Assembly: GCF_029210365.1 (NCBI RefSeq)
Contig: NZ_JARGES010000018.1
Span: forward strand, 1-64,000
Source: Mesorhizobium sp. YIM 152430
GTDB lineage: Bacteria > Pseudomonadota > Alphaproteobacteria > Rhizobiales > Rhizobiaceae
Direction: 5' to 3'
Length of the DNA: 64,000 nucleotides
Position 1 is the first letter of the stretch, and each line of letters opens with the position of its first letter. Below, in pieces: positions 1 to 9,410 of the stretch. A program made the position numbers and the translations under genes. A model generated the notes under the pieces. The model worked only from the letters and a program-made list of their open reading frames with translations. It did not search any database and was not told the origin of the DNA.

Positions 1-1256
1 ATGCCCATGATGTCCGGGCTGGCGAGCGGGTTGCGGATCAGGCGCTGGAGGACGACGCCGGCGATGGCCATCGCGACGCCGGCGGCCGCCGCGGCGGCGA
101 TGCGCGGCCAGCGCAGCGCGAAGACGAGTTCGCTCGGCCATTCGACGCGCCAGCCTTCGCCGGTGACCGCGACGGCGAATGAGGCGGCGAGAATGCCGGC
201 GGCCACGAGGGTGAGGACGATGAGCGCGGACACGGACATGCGGTCGCGGCCCCTCGGCAGGAAGAAGCGCAGATGGTCGCGCGCCTTCATCTGCCGCGCG
301 GCAAGCCAGATCAGCGCCGGAGCGCCGACGAGGGCAGCGGTGGCGCCGCTTGGAATCATGTCGGCGGTGAAGTTGGAGCCGTAAAGCGCGATGGCGTCGG
401 TTCCGACCATCAGCGCCGCGCCGAGAACGATGCTGGCGAGAAGCCGGTCGAGCGTCGAGCGCGCGCCGGCCATCCGGGCGATGTTGGGCGCGATGAGGCC
501 GATGAAGCCGATGACGCCGACGATGGCGACGACATTTGCCGTCAGCCACAGCGCGACGAGAAGTGCCAGCCCGAGCACCTGGAGGATCGGCACGCCCCTT
601 GCCGAAGCCCCTTGCTCGCCGAGCCGCAGGAGCGTCAGCGGGCGCGAAAGCAGAAGCGCGAAGGGCAGCGCGACGAGAAGGCGCGGCCAGAGCCATGCAA
701 CGCCCTGCCAGTCGATCTGGGTCAGGTCGCCCGCGCCCCAGACGAAGAGGTGGCGGACGTAGAACTCGTTCATGATGATGAGCGTGACGGCGACGGCCGA
801 CAGCAGCAGGTTCAGCGCCATGCCGGCGAGCACGATCGGCAGGCCGCCGATGCCCTGCCGCCCGGCGATGGCAAGGACCAGCGCCATGGTGGCCGAGGCG
901 CCGGCGAGCGCGAACCATTCGCCATAGGCGGCGGCAAGGCCGGGCACGAAGACGGTCGCGGCATAGAGCCCGACGCGGGCGCCGGCGGAGACGCCGAGCG
1001 TCATCGGTGAGGCAAGCCGGTTCTGCGTCGCCTCCTGCATGATCGCGCCGGAAAGTCCGAGGGCCGCGCCGCAAAGAAGCGCCATGGCGAGGCGCGGCAG
1101 GACGGAGTGGTAGAAGCGGACTTCCTCGAAGAGATCGGGCGCAAGGCCCGTCGCCAGCGCCCATTTCGTCGCCAGCGGCAGCGGGCTCGACACGCCGAGA
1201 TGGATCAGCGTGGCGGCGACGAGCGCGGCCAGGCAAAGAGCGATGCGGATCGTCAT
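1..1256 (-). CDS. fhuB: Iron-siderophore ABC transporter permease, FhuB-type (partial, 3' end missing)
   Basis: Inner-membrane channel of an iron(III)-siderophore ABC importer (FecCD/BtuC family). About 418 codons are visible and the gene runs off the left edge. The reading frame is continuous and strongly hydrophobic. The first half contains QEATQNRLASPM, and near the window edge, after a new run of membrane segments, a related segment QRLIRNPLASPD appears. This internal duplication shows the double-length FhuB architecture (usually about 650 residues) rather than a single FecC/FecD subunit. The ATG overlaps the stop of the binding-protein gene (ATGA), so the two are translationally coupled. 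It is the last visible gene of the receptor-fhuF-fhuC-fhuD-fhuB operon. The substrate (hydroxamate or another siderophore) cannot be read from the sequence. Confidence 0.88.
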   Translation of the reverse strand, partial: MTIRIALCLAALVAATLIHLGVSSPLPLATKWALATGLAPDLFEEVRFYHSVLPRLAMALLCGAALGLSGAIMQEATQNRLASPMTLGVSAGARVGLYAATVFVPGLAAAYGEWFALAGASATMALVLAIAGRQGIGGLPIVLAGMALNLLLSAVAVTLIIMNEFYVRHLFVWGAGDLTQIDWQGVAWLWPRLLVALPFALLLSRPLTLLRLGEQGASARGVPILQVLGLALLVALWLTANVVAIVGVIGFIGLIAPNIARMAGARSTLDRLLASIVLGAALMVGTDAIALYGSNFTADMIPSGATAALVGAPALIWLAARQMKARDHLRFFLPRGRDRMSVSALIVLTLVAAGILAASFAVAVTGEGWRVEWPSELVFALRWPRIAAAAAAGVAMAIAGVVLQRLIRNPLASPDIMG

Positions 1257-2164
1257 GGCTCGACGGTCAGCAACGCTTCGGTGAAAGCCTCGGCGAGATA
1301 GCCGATGGAGAAGGCGCCGCCGAAGGTCCAGCTCGGCTTGACGCTGGCGAAACGGCGTTCGCGCACGAAGGGCATGGCCCGCCAGAGCGGCGAGGGAAAG
1401 AGCTGGTCGGCGGCCCGGAACGGCTCGATGTTCAAGATGATGCCGTCCTTGATCGTCCCGAGCTGCTCGACGCGCTTTTGCACGAAACCCCATGTGGTCG
1501 CGGGCTGCGGAAAGGCGGGCTTGAGGCCGAGGGCGAGAAGGGCGGCCTCGGACGTCGAATTGCCGCCATGGACGCGCACCCGCGCCTGATCCATCAGGCT
1601 GATGGCGGTGACCTTTGGCAGGTCGGCGCCGAAATGGCTTTCGACCCTGCCGCGCAGATCGGCAAGCTGTGCGTCGAGCCCGGCGAGGCGCTCGCGGGCA
1701 AGGGCTTCGCGGTCGAAGAGACGGGCAAGCTCCAGATAGCTGGTGCGAGTCGCCTCGGCATTGTCGTGGTCGAGGCTGAAGAGGGTGAAATGAACCACGG
1801 GCGCGATGCGTTCGAGGACGGGCGCGAGTTCGGCCTGGTCGTCGGAGATGACGATCACATCGGGCCTGAGTTCGGCGATGCGCTCGACATTGGGCTCGTC
1901 GCGACGGCCGACATTCTCGACGCCCGGATCGAGCGCGGGCTGGACGACCCACAGCGCGTAGCCTTCGGGATCGGCGACGGCGAGAAGCGGAACGTCGAGT
2001 TCCACCAACTGCTCGACGACCGCCCAGGACAGCGCGACGACGCGCTGGGGGATTTCGGCGAAGGTCTGCGTTCCCCGGCTGTCGGTGATCGTCGTCTGCG
2101 CGGCGGCGGGCGAGGCCATGGCGAGAAGGGCCGCGATAACGGCGCGGCGGAAGATCGACATCAT
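1253..2164 (-). CDS. fhuD: Iron-siderophore ABC transporter substrate-binding protein, FhuD/FecB-like
   Basis: Periplasmic receptor that hands ferric siderophore to the FhuB/FhuC importer. The protein is 303 residues from the chosen ATG. Residues 1-23 form a typical Sec signal ending in SPAAAQ. The rest matches the helical-backbone binding-protein family, with the conserved patterns 'PQRVVAL', 'VGRRDEPNVERIAELRPDVI' and a central long helix. An in-frame ATG ten codons upstream would overlap the ATPase gene and add a charged leader before the signal peptide; the ATG at 2164 directly after the fhuC stop gives a normal signal peptide and is preferred. The 3' end overlaps the permease start by ATGA. 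Confidence 0.85.
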   Translation of the reverse strand: MMSIFRRAVIAALLAMASPAAAQTTITDSRGTQTFAEIPQRVVALSWAVVEQLVELDVPLLAVADPEGYALWVVQPALDPGVENVGRRDEPNVERIAELRPDVIVISDDQAELAPVLERIAPVVHFTLFSLDHDNAEATRTSYLELARLFDREALARERLAGLDAQLADLRGRVESHFGADLPKVTAISLMDQARVRVHGGNSTSEAALLALGLKPAFPQPATTWGFVQKRVEQLGTIKDGIILNIEPFRAADQLFPSPLWRAMPFVRERRFASVKPSWTFGGAFSIGYLAEAFTEALLTVEP

Positions 2165-2165
2165 C

Positions 2166-2933
2166 TCAGGCAACGATCGCGATCGGGTGGGCATCGTCGG
2201 GATGCGGCAGGAGGCGGATGTCGATGCCGTAGAGTTCGCTCAAGAGGCGGCCGGACATGAGTTCGGCGGGCGCGCCGTCGAAGGCGATGCGGCCGTCCTT
2301 CAGAGCGATGATCCGGTCGGAAAAGCGGGCGGCGAGGTTGACGTCGTGCAGGACGACGACGATGCCGCGCCCGGCGGTGCGGTTCAGCCCGCGCAGGAGC
2401 GACATGACGCCATATTGGTGGACGAGATCGAGCGCGGAGGTCGGCTCGTCGAGAAGGAGGAGCGGCGATTGCTGGGCGATCAGCATCGCGATCCAGGCGC
2501 GCTGGCGCTCGCCGCCGGAAAGCTGGTCGACCATGCGCGAGGCGAAGCCGGTGAGGTCCGTCGCGGCGAGCGCATCCTCCACGGCCTGCCGGTCCTCGTC
2601 CTTCCAGATGCCGAGCGCGCCGCGCCAGGCATAGCGGCCGAGCCCGACCAGTTCGCGCACGTCGAGGCCGGGCACGTCGGCAAGCTGTTGCGGCAGGAAG
2701 GCGAGGCGGCGGGCGAGGTCGCCCTGCGAAAGGCCGTGAAGGTCGGTGCCGTCGAGGATCAGCCGGCCGGCGGTGGGTTTCTGCTGGCGTGCCATCAGGC
2801 TCATCAGCGTCGACTTGCCCGATCCGTTATGGCCGATGATGGCGGTGAAGGCGCTGCCGGAGAGGGAGAGTTCCGGCACGGAGAGGACCGTGCGCGCGCC
2901 ATGGCGCATCTCGATGTCGGCGAGGTCAAGCAT
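2166..2933 (-). CDS. fhuC: Iron-siderophore ABC transporter ATP-binding protein, FhuC-like
   Basis: Cytoplasmic ATPase energising ferric-siderophore uptake. It is 255 residues, the normal FhuC/FecE length. Walker A is GHNGSGKST (about residues 34-42), the Q-loop is FLPQQL (about 79-84), the signature is LSGGERQ (about 138-144), Walker B plus catalytic Glu is LLLLDEP (about 158-164), and the H-loop His is in VVLHDVN. The ATG at 2933 starts MLDLADIEMRHG, the standard beginning of these ATPases; a longer in-frame extension is low-complexity antisense of fhuF and is rejected. It overlaps the 3' end of the FhuF-like gene by 8 bp and is followed at once by the binding-protein gene. Confidence 0.9.
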   Translation of the reverse strand: MLDLADIEMRHGARTVLSVPELSLSGSAFTAIIGHNGSGKSTLMSLMARQQKPTAGRLILDGTDLHGLSQGDLARRLAFLPQQLADVPGLDVRELVGLGRYAWRGALGIWKDEDRQAVEDALAATDLTGFASRMVDQLSGGERQRAWIAMLIAQQSPLLLLDEPTSALDLVHQYGVMSLLRGLNRTAGRGIVVVLHDVNLAARFSDRIIALKDGRIAFDGAPAELMSGRLLSELYGIDIRLLPHPDDAHPIAIVA

Positions 2934-3681
2934 GGGCGCTCCAATAGGCCTGCATCCGCTCCATGCGCAGCGCACGCGGCTGTTTCGGGCAGGATTGGCA
3001 AAGCGTGCCGGGCTCGCACAGATAATGGAGGCAGCACTGCTTGCGGTCGAGGACGGGATGGAGCGCGCCGCTGGCAAGGCGCACATCGGCAAGCCCGCTC
3101 ATGCCGGACAGGCCGGCGGCGGCGAGCCAGCGATCGGCATGGGCGCAGACGCCGAGATGCGGCTCATGCGCGTGGAGATGGACGAGAGTGCCGAGGATGC
3201 GGTCGGCGAGCAGCCGGTAGGCGATCTTCTCCTTGACCGGGGCGATGGCGCACAGTTCGGCGTAGAAATGGTCGGCGATGGCGCGGATGCGCATCGCGGT
3301 CAGGTCGATCATGCCGGCAAGGTCGGTGCGCAGGCTCTGGCCTGCCGGCAGCCGGAAGCCGTAGACGACGCCATCGGTGACGCACTGGCCGATGCGGTCG
3401 ACGGGAAGCGCGAGGTTCTGGCCGTGAACGGCCATGATGCCGGCCATGGCGGGCTGCCAGACCAGCATCGACCAGCTTCGAACCGCATGATAGGCGCGTC
3501 CGGCCGGCATATGGGCGGAGGCGATTTCGTCATGCAGGCGGGCGATGACCGTTTTGTCGTCGCCCGCGCCGAGCCAGCCCAAGGGCGTGGCCGAAAATCC
3601 GGCGTCGATGCCCGGCATCGCCGTGCGGACCGCGTCGAGGAACGCGGTCTCGGCCTGGTTCCTGTCGAGCGCGACGCCCAT
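2926..3681 (-). CDS. fhuF: Siderophore-iron reductase, FhuF family
   Basis: Cytoplasmic [2Fe-2S] protein that reduces ferric siderophore after import so that iron is released. The 251 residues end with the FhuF signature CC-x10-C-x2-C (from KQCC to CQSC), which supplies the unusual cysteine set of the cluster. The ATG at 3681 opens MGVALDRNQAET, 8 bp after the stop of the TonB receptor gene. Its place between the receptor and the ABC genes supports siderophore reduction. The family is divergent; the call rests on the C-terminal cysteine motif, length and operon position. Confidence 0.85.
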   Translation of the reverse strand: MGVALDRNQAETAFLDAVRTAMPGIDAGFSATPLGWLGAGDDKTVIARLHDEIASAHMPAGRAYHAVRSWSMLVWQPAMAGIMAVHGQNLALPVDRIGQCVTDGVVYGFRLPAGQSLRTDLAGMIDLTAMRIRAIADHFYAELCAIAPVKEKIAYRLLADRILGTLVHLHAHEPHLGVCAHADRWLAAAGLSGMSGLADVRLASGALHPVLDRKQCCLHYLCEPGTLCQSCPKQPRALRMERMQAYWSAHA

Positions 3682-3689
3682 GCGCGCCT

Positions 3690-5750
3690 CTAGAACTTCG
3701 AGGTGAGCTTGAGGGCGACGGTGCGGCGCTCGCCATAGAAGCAGTCGCCGCGCGCAAGGCAGGTGGTGACGTGCTTCTTGTCGAACAGGTTGCGCGCGTT
3801 GAGCGTGACGTCCCAGTTCTCGGCCTCGAAGCCGATCATCGCGTCGGCAAGGACATAGGACGGCGTCTTGACGTTGTCGGCGCCGTCGAGGCTCGATCCG
3901 ACATAGCGCACGCCCGCGCCGGCCTTGAAGCCCTCCCACTCGCCGCCGGGACGCCACGTGCCCCAGGCGCTCGCCAGATGGGTCGGCGTGCTGGCGAGGC
4001 GGAAGCCGGCAGAGGTCCTCGTATCGAGATAGGAGTAGCCGGCGAGAAGCTCGAACTCCTCGTTGATCTTGGTCTGGGCCTCGAGTTCGAACCCCTTGAT
4101 CGTCACGTCGCCGAGCTGGGCCTGGAAGCCGGGATTGGTCGGATCGCCGACGAGGCGGCCGTTTTCCTCGATCTGGAAGACGGCCGCAGTGAAGATCGAT
4201 GGCGAGCCGACAGGCTGATACTTGATGCCGGCTTCGATCTGGTTGCCGCGCCGGGGGCGGAACGGGGTGCCGGATGCGTCGGTGCCGGCGGTCGGCAGGA
4301 AGGATTCGGCATAGCTGACATAGGGCGAGATGCCGTTGTCGAAGGCATAGAGCAGGCCGACATCCTTCGACAGCACGTTGTCGGTGTTGCCGGCGCCGTC
4401 GCGGGCGATGTCGTAGCGCAGGCCGCCCGACACGAACAGGCGGTCGTAGCGGATCTGGTCGCTGACATAGAAGCCGGTCTGGCGCGTGTTCGTCACCGTC
4501 CGGGGTGACAGTCCGGGCACGAGAGGCAGGTTGCCATAGACCGGCTCGTAGAGATCGATGGGCGATGCAGGACCGTAGAAGCTTGCATTGCCCAGATTGA
4601 CATATTGCTGGTCGATGCCGAAGGCGATCTTGTGCTCCAGCGCGCCGGTGAAGGTGTTGGCGTTGAAGCGCACGTCGCCGGTGAATGCCTGGACGTCGGC
4701 CTCCGAGACGTAGACGACCCGGTCGATGGTGCGCCCGTCCGGATTGATGGTCGGCGGGAAGGTCGGATACATCGTGTAGTATTCGGCATTGCTGTCCGAA
4801 TAGCGCGCCCGCGCGCTCATCGACCAGACCTCGTTGAAGCGGTGGTCGAAGATCGCGGTGACGGTTTTCTGCTCGGTGTCGTAGCGGTCGAAGCCGGGCT
4901 CGGACAGGAAGACGCTGTCGGCGATCGGGCCGTTCGGCGCCGGGAAGACCGTGCCCTGCCAGGGCAGGAACTGGGTCGAGGTGCCGGTTTCGTTGCGCTG
5001 CGCGTTGAACAGCACCGTCAGGCTCGTATCCTCGCTCGGCGCCCAGGTGAAGGACGGCGCGAAGACGTAGGAATTGTCGTCGACGAAATCGACCTGCGTG
5101 TCGGAATCGCGGAAGGCGCCGACGAAGCGGTAGAGGAACTCGCCATTGGCATCGAGCGCGCCGGTCATGTCGACGCCGATCTGCTTGCGGTTATGCGTGC
5201 CGTATTCGACGAACGCCTCGCGGCTCGTCTCGGCCTGCGGCATCTTGCTGGTCAGGTTGACGATGCCGCCGATGGAGCTCTGGCCGTAGAGCGTCGAGGC
5301 CGGGCCCTTGACGATGTCGACGCGCTCCAGTGCGTAAGGGTGCGGGCGCACATTGTTGTAGAAGCCGAAGATCTCCTGCAAGCCGTCGCGGTACTGCACC
5401 GGGGAGACGCCGCGCACATAGGACCAGTCGCCGCGCGAATCATAGCCGAAGGTCGCGCCGAAGACGCCGGGCGTATAGAGCAGGGCATCCTGGACGGACT
5501 GCATTCCCTGATCGGCGATGCGCTGCTCGGTGATGACGTTGACGGAGCGCGGCGTCTCGATGATCGGGGTGCCGGTCTTCGTCGCCGAGGACGATTCCTG
5601 CGCGATCGTCTCGCCTTTCGGACCGCCGGTCTGCTGCGCCTCGCCGCCCTCGACGACGAGCGTTTCCAGAACCGTCGAATCCTGCGCCTGCGCGCCCGAA
5701 CCCAATACCAACGCTGCCGCACCGGCAGCCGCGACCAAACGCGCCTTCAT
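3690..5750 (-). CDS. TonB-dependent siderophore receptor (FhuA/FoxA-like)
   Basis: Outer-membrane gated channel for a ferric siderophore. It is 686 residues with a signal peptide ending GAQAQ (about residue 23). A TonB-box-like stretch ETLVVEG follows at about 29-35. The plug domain (about 60-180) carries ETPRSVNVITEQ, TPGVFGATFGYDSRGD, ERVDIVKGPAS and GGIVNLTSK, all hallmarks of siderophore receptors. A 22-strand barrel follows, ending with the terminal Phe in KLTSKF needed for outer-membrane insertion. There is no N-terminal FecA-type signalling extension, in line with the absence of a sigma/anti-sigma pair here. It is first in the siderophore operon. A TGA-N9-TCA box lies about 90 bp upstream of the start. 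Confidence 0.93.
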   Translation of the reverse strand: MKARLVAAAGAAALVLGSGAQAQDSTVLETLVVEGGEAQQTGGPKGETIAQESSSATKTGTPIIETPRSVNVITEQRIADQGMQSVQDALLYTPGVFGATFGYDSRGDWSYVRGVSPVQYRDGLQEIFGFYNNVRPHPYALERVDIVKGPASTLYGQSSIGGIVNLTSKMPQAETSREAFVEYGTHNRKQIGVDMTGALDANGEFLYRFVGAFRDSDTQVDFVDDNSYVFAPSFTWAPSEDTSLTVLFNAQRNETGTSTQFLPWQGTVFPAPNGPIADSVFLSEPGFDRYDTEQKTVTAIFDHRFNEVWSMSARARYSDSNAEYYTMYPTFPPTINPDGRTIDRVVYVSEADVQAFTGDVRFNANTFTGALEHKIAFGIDQQYVNLGNASFYGPASPIDLYEPVYGNLPLVPGLSPRTVTNTRQTGFYVSDQIRYDRLFVSGGLRYDIARDGAGNTDNVLSKDVGLLYAFDNGISPYVSYAESFLPTAGTDASGTPFRPRRGNQIEAGIKYQPVGSPSIFTAAVFQIEENGRLVGDPTNPGFQAQLGDVTIKGFELEAQTKINEEFELLAGYSYLDTRTSAGFRLASTPTHLASAWGTWRPGGEWEGFKAGAGVRYVGSSLDGADNVKTPSYVLADAMIGFEAENWDVTLNARNLFDKKHVTTCLARGDCFYGERRTVALKLTSKF

Positions 5751-5838
5751 TCCGTCCCCCGGAAAACACTTGAGCCAAAAATGACGCCGCGTGCCTTGCC
5801 GGGTGGCTGGGTAGGACGATCCCCGTCCAGCTATTATT

Positions 5839-5857
5839 GTTGAGCGTTGCTGTCAAC
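5839..5857 (-). promoter_or_regulatory. RirA-like iron-responsive operator (IRO box) upstream of the TonB receptor gene
   Basis: The inverted repeat GTTGA-N9-TCAAC contains exactly TGA-N9-TCA, the consensus described for rhizobial RirA iron-responsive operators. It lies about 90 bp upstream of the receptor ATG in the only sizeable gap before the siderophore operon. On the minus strand the right arm overlaps a TTGACA -35-like hexamer. The biological match (iron-uptake operon) strengthens a short motif that could otherwise occur by chance. I could not assign a convincing -10 box. Confidence 0.55.
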
Positions 5858-5916
5858 TTTCAATGCGGGTGCGCGGCCGTGCATTCGCCGCGCGTGTGTT
5901 TCCTGTGACACGAACT

Positions 5917-7554
5917 TTACATATCCGCCCAGGCGGAGCGCACGTCGGCGACCGCGTGCATGATCGCGCCGCCTGCCGCGACATCCGCGAGGATGCCCTC
6001 GACCTTGGGCTGGATGAAGCCGTCGAGATCGTCCCAGTGAAGCGGACGGGCCGCATCGGGCGCACCGCCGGCCGCCTTGCGCGCCGCGAGGTAGAGCGGC
6101 TTTGTCGCCTCGGACAGGATTTTGCGGGCGTCGTAGCTGTCAGCAACGAGCTTGGCGCGCAGTTCCACGGCCTGAACGCCAATCATCAGCGCCGCCGCAA
6201 GATAATGTTCCAGCACGTCGACGGTCTCGCGGGCGAGATTGGCCGCGTTCATCGCCTGGCTGTTGACGTTCTGGTTGAACTGCTCAGCATGGGTCGGAAA
6301 GCGGTCGACGATGGACTGGCCGTAAAAGCTCATCAGCGGCATCATCGAATTGCCGCCGATCTGGAGCGATTTCAGACCGACATTGATGCCGGCCTCCATG
6401 TTACCGACGAGTGAGGGATTGAGGCCGTAGGAGAATTCCGGCGTCATCAGGAGCGCGATCTGCGCGTCGACATGCTTGGCGATGAGCCCGACATGATAGC
6501 GCAGCGCGTCCATCGCGACGCCGGTATATTGCGCGAGGAAGTTTCCGGTGTGGAAGATCTCGCCGGTATCGGGGTCGATCAGCGGGTTGTCGTTGGCGCA
6601 GTTCGCCTCGGTCTCGATCTGGCGCGCGGCGGTGGCGATGCCGTCGACGACGGGGCCGAGATATTGCGGCAGGCAGCGCAGCGAATAGCGGTCCTGGATC
6701 AGCCTGCCCATGCGGTGGCTGCGGCCACCCGCGGCTTCCGAGCGGATGACCTTCGAGCCGTCGACGAGGCGGCCCATCTGCCGCGCTACCCAAATCTGGC
6801 CGGGATGCGGCTTCATGGCGTGGATGAACGGATCGAAGCTCTGGTCGGTGGACAGCATCGCCTGCGCGTAGAGCGCATGGATGCCGAGCGCGAGCGAGGC
6901 GAGGTCGAGCGTGCGGGCGGTCGCATTGGCGGCGATGCCGGTGGAGGCGCCGGTGCCGTTGTTGAGCGCCAGCCCCTCCTTCGGCTGGAGCGCCAGCGGT
7001 GCGAGACCGAGGCGGGCGAGGGCCGCATGGGCGTCGAGCGTTTCGCCGCCCAGATCGACCAGAAAGGCCGGATCGAGGCCGATCACCGCGCCGCCGATAT
7101 AGGAGAGCGGCACGAGATCGCCGGACGCGCCGATGGAGCCGCGCTGATGGACATGCGGGTGCGCGCCGGCATTGAGGAAGGCGATATAGCGCTCGATGAT
7201 CTCGCGGCGCACGCCCGACGCGCCCTTGACGAAGGAATTGGCGCGCAGGAGCATGGCCGCGCGCACGTCTTCTGCCGGAAGCCGCGGACCTGTCGTGCTC
7301 TTGTGCTGCCAGACGGCGATCCGCTGGACGTCGGCGAGAAGGTCGGGGCCGACATACTGGTCGGCCATGCCGCCGAAGAGCGTGGTCACGCCGTAGATCT
7401 GCTCGCCGCGTTCGACGCCGCCGGCGATGATTTCGCGCGACTTGTCGATCCGCGCGAGGATCGCGGGATCGTGGGTCAGCGCGACCTTGGCGCCCCTGGC
7501 GACGGCGCGGATGTCCGCGATGGTCAGATCCTGCCCGGTGATGATGACGGTCAT
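5917..7554 (-). CDS. Aromatic amino acid ammonia-lyase (HAL/PAL/TAL superfamily)
   Basis: MIO-dependent lyase that removes ammonia from histidine or an aromatic amino acid to give a 2-enoate. It is 545 residues. The MIO-forming Ala-Ser-Gly is at 143-145 within GSIGASGDLVPLS, the catalytic Tyr is in YGVTT (about 54), and the family block YSLRCLPQ is present. The specificity position reads Gln83-His84, where histidine lyases usually have Ser-His and tyrosine lyases His-Leu, so neither substrate is assured. The 'EQFNQNVNSQ' block resembles PAL/TAL or aminomutase relatives more than HutH. No other hut gene is nearby; it follows a ThDP enzyme by 34 bp in one operon. The ATG at 7554 gives the normal MTVIITG start; a longer frame extends into the spacer. 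Confidence 0.82.
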   Translation of the reverse strand: MTVIITGQDLTIADIRAVARGAKVALTHDPAILARIDKSREIIAGGVERGEQIYGVTTLFGGMADQYVGPDLLADVQRIAVWQHKSTTGPRLPAEDVRAAMLLRANSFVKGASGVRREIIERYIAFLNAGAHPHVHQRGSIGASGDLVPLSYIGGAVIGLDPAFLVDLGGETLDAHAALARLGLAPLALQPKEGLALNNGTGASTGIAANATARTLDLASLALGIHALYAQAMLSTDQSFDPFIHAMKPHPGQIWVARQMGRLVDGSKVIRSEAAGGRSHRMGRLIQDRYSLRCLPQYLGPVVDGIATAARQIETEANCANDNPLIDPDTGEIFHTGNFLAQYTGVAMDALRYHVGLIAKHVDAQIALLMTPEFSYGLNPSLVGNMEAGINVGLKSLQIGGNSMMPLMSFYGQSIVDRFPTHAEQFNQNVNSQAMNAANLARETVDVLEHYLAAALMIGVQAVELRAKLVADSYDARKILSEATKPLYLAARKAAGGAPDAARPLHWDDLDGFIQPKVEGILADVAAGGAIMHAVADVRSAWADM

Positions 7555-7588
7555 GGCGATTCCCCTGTTTGAGGCAGGATAGACGCGA

Positions 7589-9310
7589 TCAGTAGCGATC
7601 CGAAATCGCAACGCGCACTTCGATCATCGCCTGCCGCTTTTCCTCCCGGATCACCTTCAGCGCGCGCTGGAGCGCGGCGGGAAGGTCCGCGCCGTTCTCG
7701 ACGCGCTCGACATGGGCGCGGTTGGCGGAGGCCAGCATGGTGTAGTCGGGCGAAGGTTCGAGCGAGGTCAGCGGCATCCGGTTGGCCTTGGCCGCCGCGC
7801 CTTGCGGATAGGCGTTGACGACCGAGCGGCGCACCGCATTCCACATGCCGTTGTTCTTGACGATGGTCAAAAGCGGCAGGCCGAGCGCTTCGGCGATCTG
7901 GTGGCAGGCGGTGGGGTTGGCGAACATGTAGGAGCCGTCGCCGACGCAGGCGACGACGAGCCGGTCTCGGTCCGCAAGCTGCGCGCCGAGCGCGGCCGGC
8001 AGCGCCCAGCCGAGGCCGCCCGAATGCGGGTTGCAGAAGACGCGGTTGGGGCCTTTGGCGTCGATCGCGCCCGGCACGATGCCCAGTTCGGAAAAGGCGA
8101 CGCCGTCATTGCCGAGAATGTCGGACACGCATTTCGACAGCCACTCCGCGCCCATCGGCGACGTTTTGCCGGCCTCGATGGTCTCAGTCATGGCGCGGCG
8201 GCGATCCGAAGATCGCGCGGCGATCGCGTCCCTGCGGGCATCAGGGTCGACCTTCAGGCCAAGGAGCGCCGCGTGCAGCGCTTCGAGCCCGGCAGTGGGA
8301 TCGGAGGTGATCGCCAGATCGGACTGGTAGCCGCGGATCGGCATCCGCTCGAATTGCGGATCGGCGCCCATCTGGACGATTCTCACGGCCGGGTCCGGCC
8401 GATGCACGGCCTCGATCCACGGCACGCCGCTGTCGACGACGAGGACGAAATCCGCCCCCTCGAGCGCCGCCTTCGGGTCGTTGCCGAGGAACATCGGGTC
8501 CGCGCTCGACATGACGTTGCGGATCGCGAAGGGCTCGCACACGCCGACCGCGAAATCGGCGGCGAGGCGGGCCAGCGCGGCACCGACGCGGCCGGCCGGA
8601 TCGCCCCGCTGGCACAGCACGACCGGGTGCCTGGCGGCGGCGAGCCAGCCGGCGGCCTTTGCGATCGCATCGGGATCGGGAAAGGCGCGGGTGGAGACGG
8701 CCTGCGCGGAGGTCGCGCGGCCGATGGTTTCGGGCACGCGCTCGGTGAGCGGTTCGCGCGGCAGGCTGACATAGACCGGCCCGCACGGCTCGGATTGCGC
8801 CAGCACGGCGGCGCGCCGGGCGAGGATTTCGCCCTGCTCGGGATAGCGCATCTCGTAATGGAACTTGACGCTGTCGGCGACGAGCGAAGACTGGTCATAC
8901 ATTTCCTGCCCGTACTGGATCGGCGTCATCCGCGCGCCCTTGCGGCCGCGCTCGGTGATCGGCGTGCGGCCGGACAGGACCATGACCGGGATGTTGTCGC
9001 TCGCCGCATTGATGACGCCCATCACCGAATTGGCGAGGCCGACATTGACATGGACCATGGTCGCCTGCATCCGGCCGGTGACGAGGTAATAGCCATGCGC
9101 CATGCCGACGCTTGCCGTCTCGTGCGGCACTGTGACGGGAACGGGAACGGATTGCGGGTCGAGCGTCGCGAAAGCCTCGATGATCGGCGGGAAGTCGGTG
9201 CCGGCATTGGCGAAGAGATAGTCGATGCCGCTCGCCTTCAGCCCGACAAGGAGGCTTTCGGCCCCCGTTTGCGTCGCGACGCCGCCTTCGTGACCGTCCA
9301 TCGTCTCCAC
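7589..9310 (-). CDS. Thiamine-diphosphate enzyme, acetolactate synthase/benzoylformate decarboxylase superfamily
   Basis: Likely a 2-oxoacid decarboxylase or ligase; the precise reaction is unknown. It is 573 residues with the three-domain ThDP layout. The N-terminal PYR domain has the catalytic Glu in PHETASVGMAHG (about residue 64). A middle domain follows. The C-terminal PP domain has the cofactor motif GDGSYMF with a later KNNGMWN, giving the GDG-x26-NN pattern. The start is a GTG at 9310 because AGGAG sits 8 bases upstream of it; the in-frame ATG at 9301 has its purine run too close. It precedes the ammonia-lyase and diverges from the TAXI-TRAP operon. The pairing of a lyase and a ThDP enzyme suggests stepwise shortening of an aryl-alanine-like substrate, which is inference. 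Confidence 0.82.
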   Translation of the reverse strand: METMDGHEGGVATQTGAESLLVGLKASGIDYLFANAGTDFPPIIEAFATLDPQSVPVPVTVPHETASVGMAHGYYLVTGRMQATMVHVNVGLANSVMGVINAASDNIPVMVLSGRTPITERGRKGARMTPIQYGQEMYDQSSLVADSVKFHYEMRYPEQGEILARRAAVLAQSEPCGPVYVSLPREPLTERVPETIGRATSAQAVSTRAFPDPDAIAKAAGWLAAARHPVVLCQRGDPAGRVGAALARLAADFAVGVCEPFAIRNVMSSADPMFLGNDPKAALEGADFVLVVDSGVPWIEAVHRPDPAVRIVQMGADPQFERMPIRGYQSDLAITSDPTAGLEALHAALLGLKVDPDARRDAIAARSSDRRRAMTETIEAGKTSPMGAEWLSKCVSDILGNDGVAFSELGIVPGAIDAKGPNRVFCNPHSGGLGWALPAALGAQLADRDRLVVACVGDGSYMFANPTACHQIAEALGLPLLTIVKNNGMWNAVRRSVVNAYPQGAAAKANRMPLTSLEPSPDYTMLASANRAHVERVENGADLPAALQRALKVIREEKRQAMIEVRVAISDRY

Positions 9311-9410
9311 CCTTTTGTCTCCTCGACTTCATGCGGGGAAGGAGCGGCAACGACGAAACGCGTGATTCCGTCATTGCCGCAGCCTGTCTTGCCCCATGGT
9401 AAAAATGGCC

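Noticed and set aside
5917-7554. Calling the lyase HutH of a histidine utilisation operon
   Set aside because: No hutU, hutI or hutG is nearby, the specificity residues differ from histidine lyases, and its operon partner is a ThDP enzyme.
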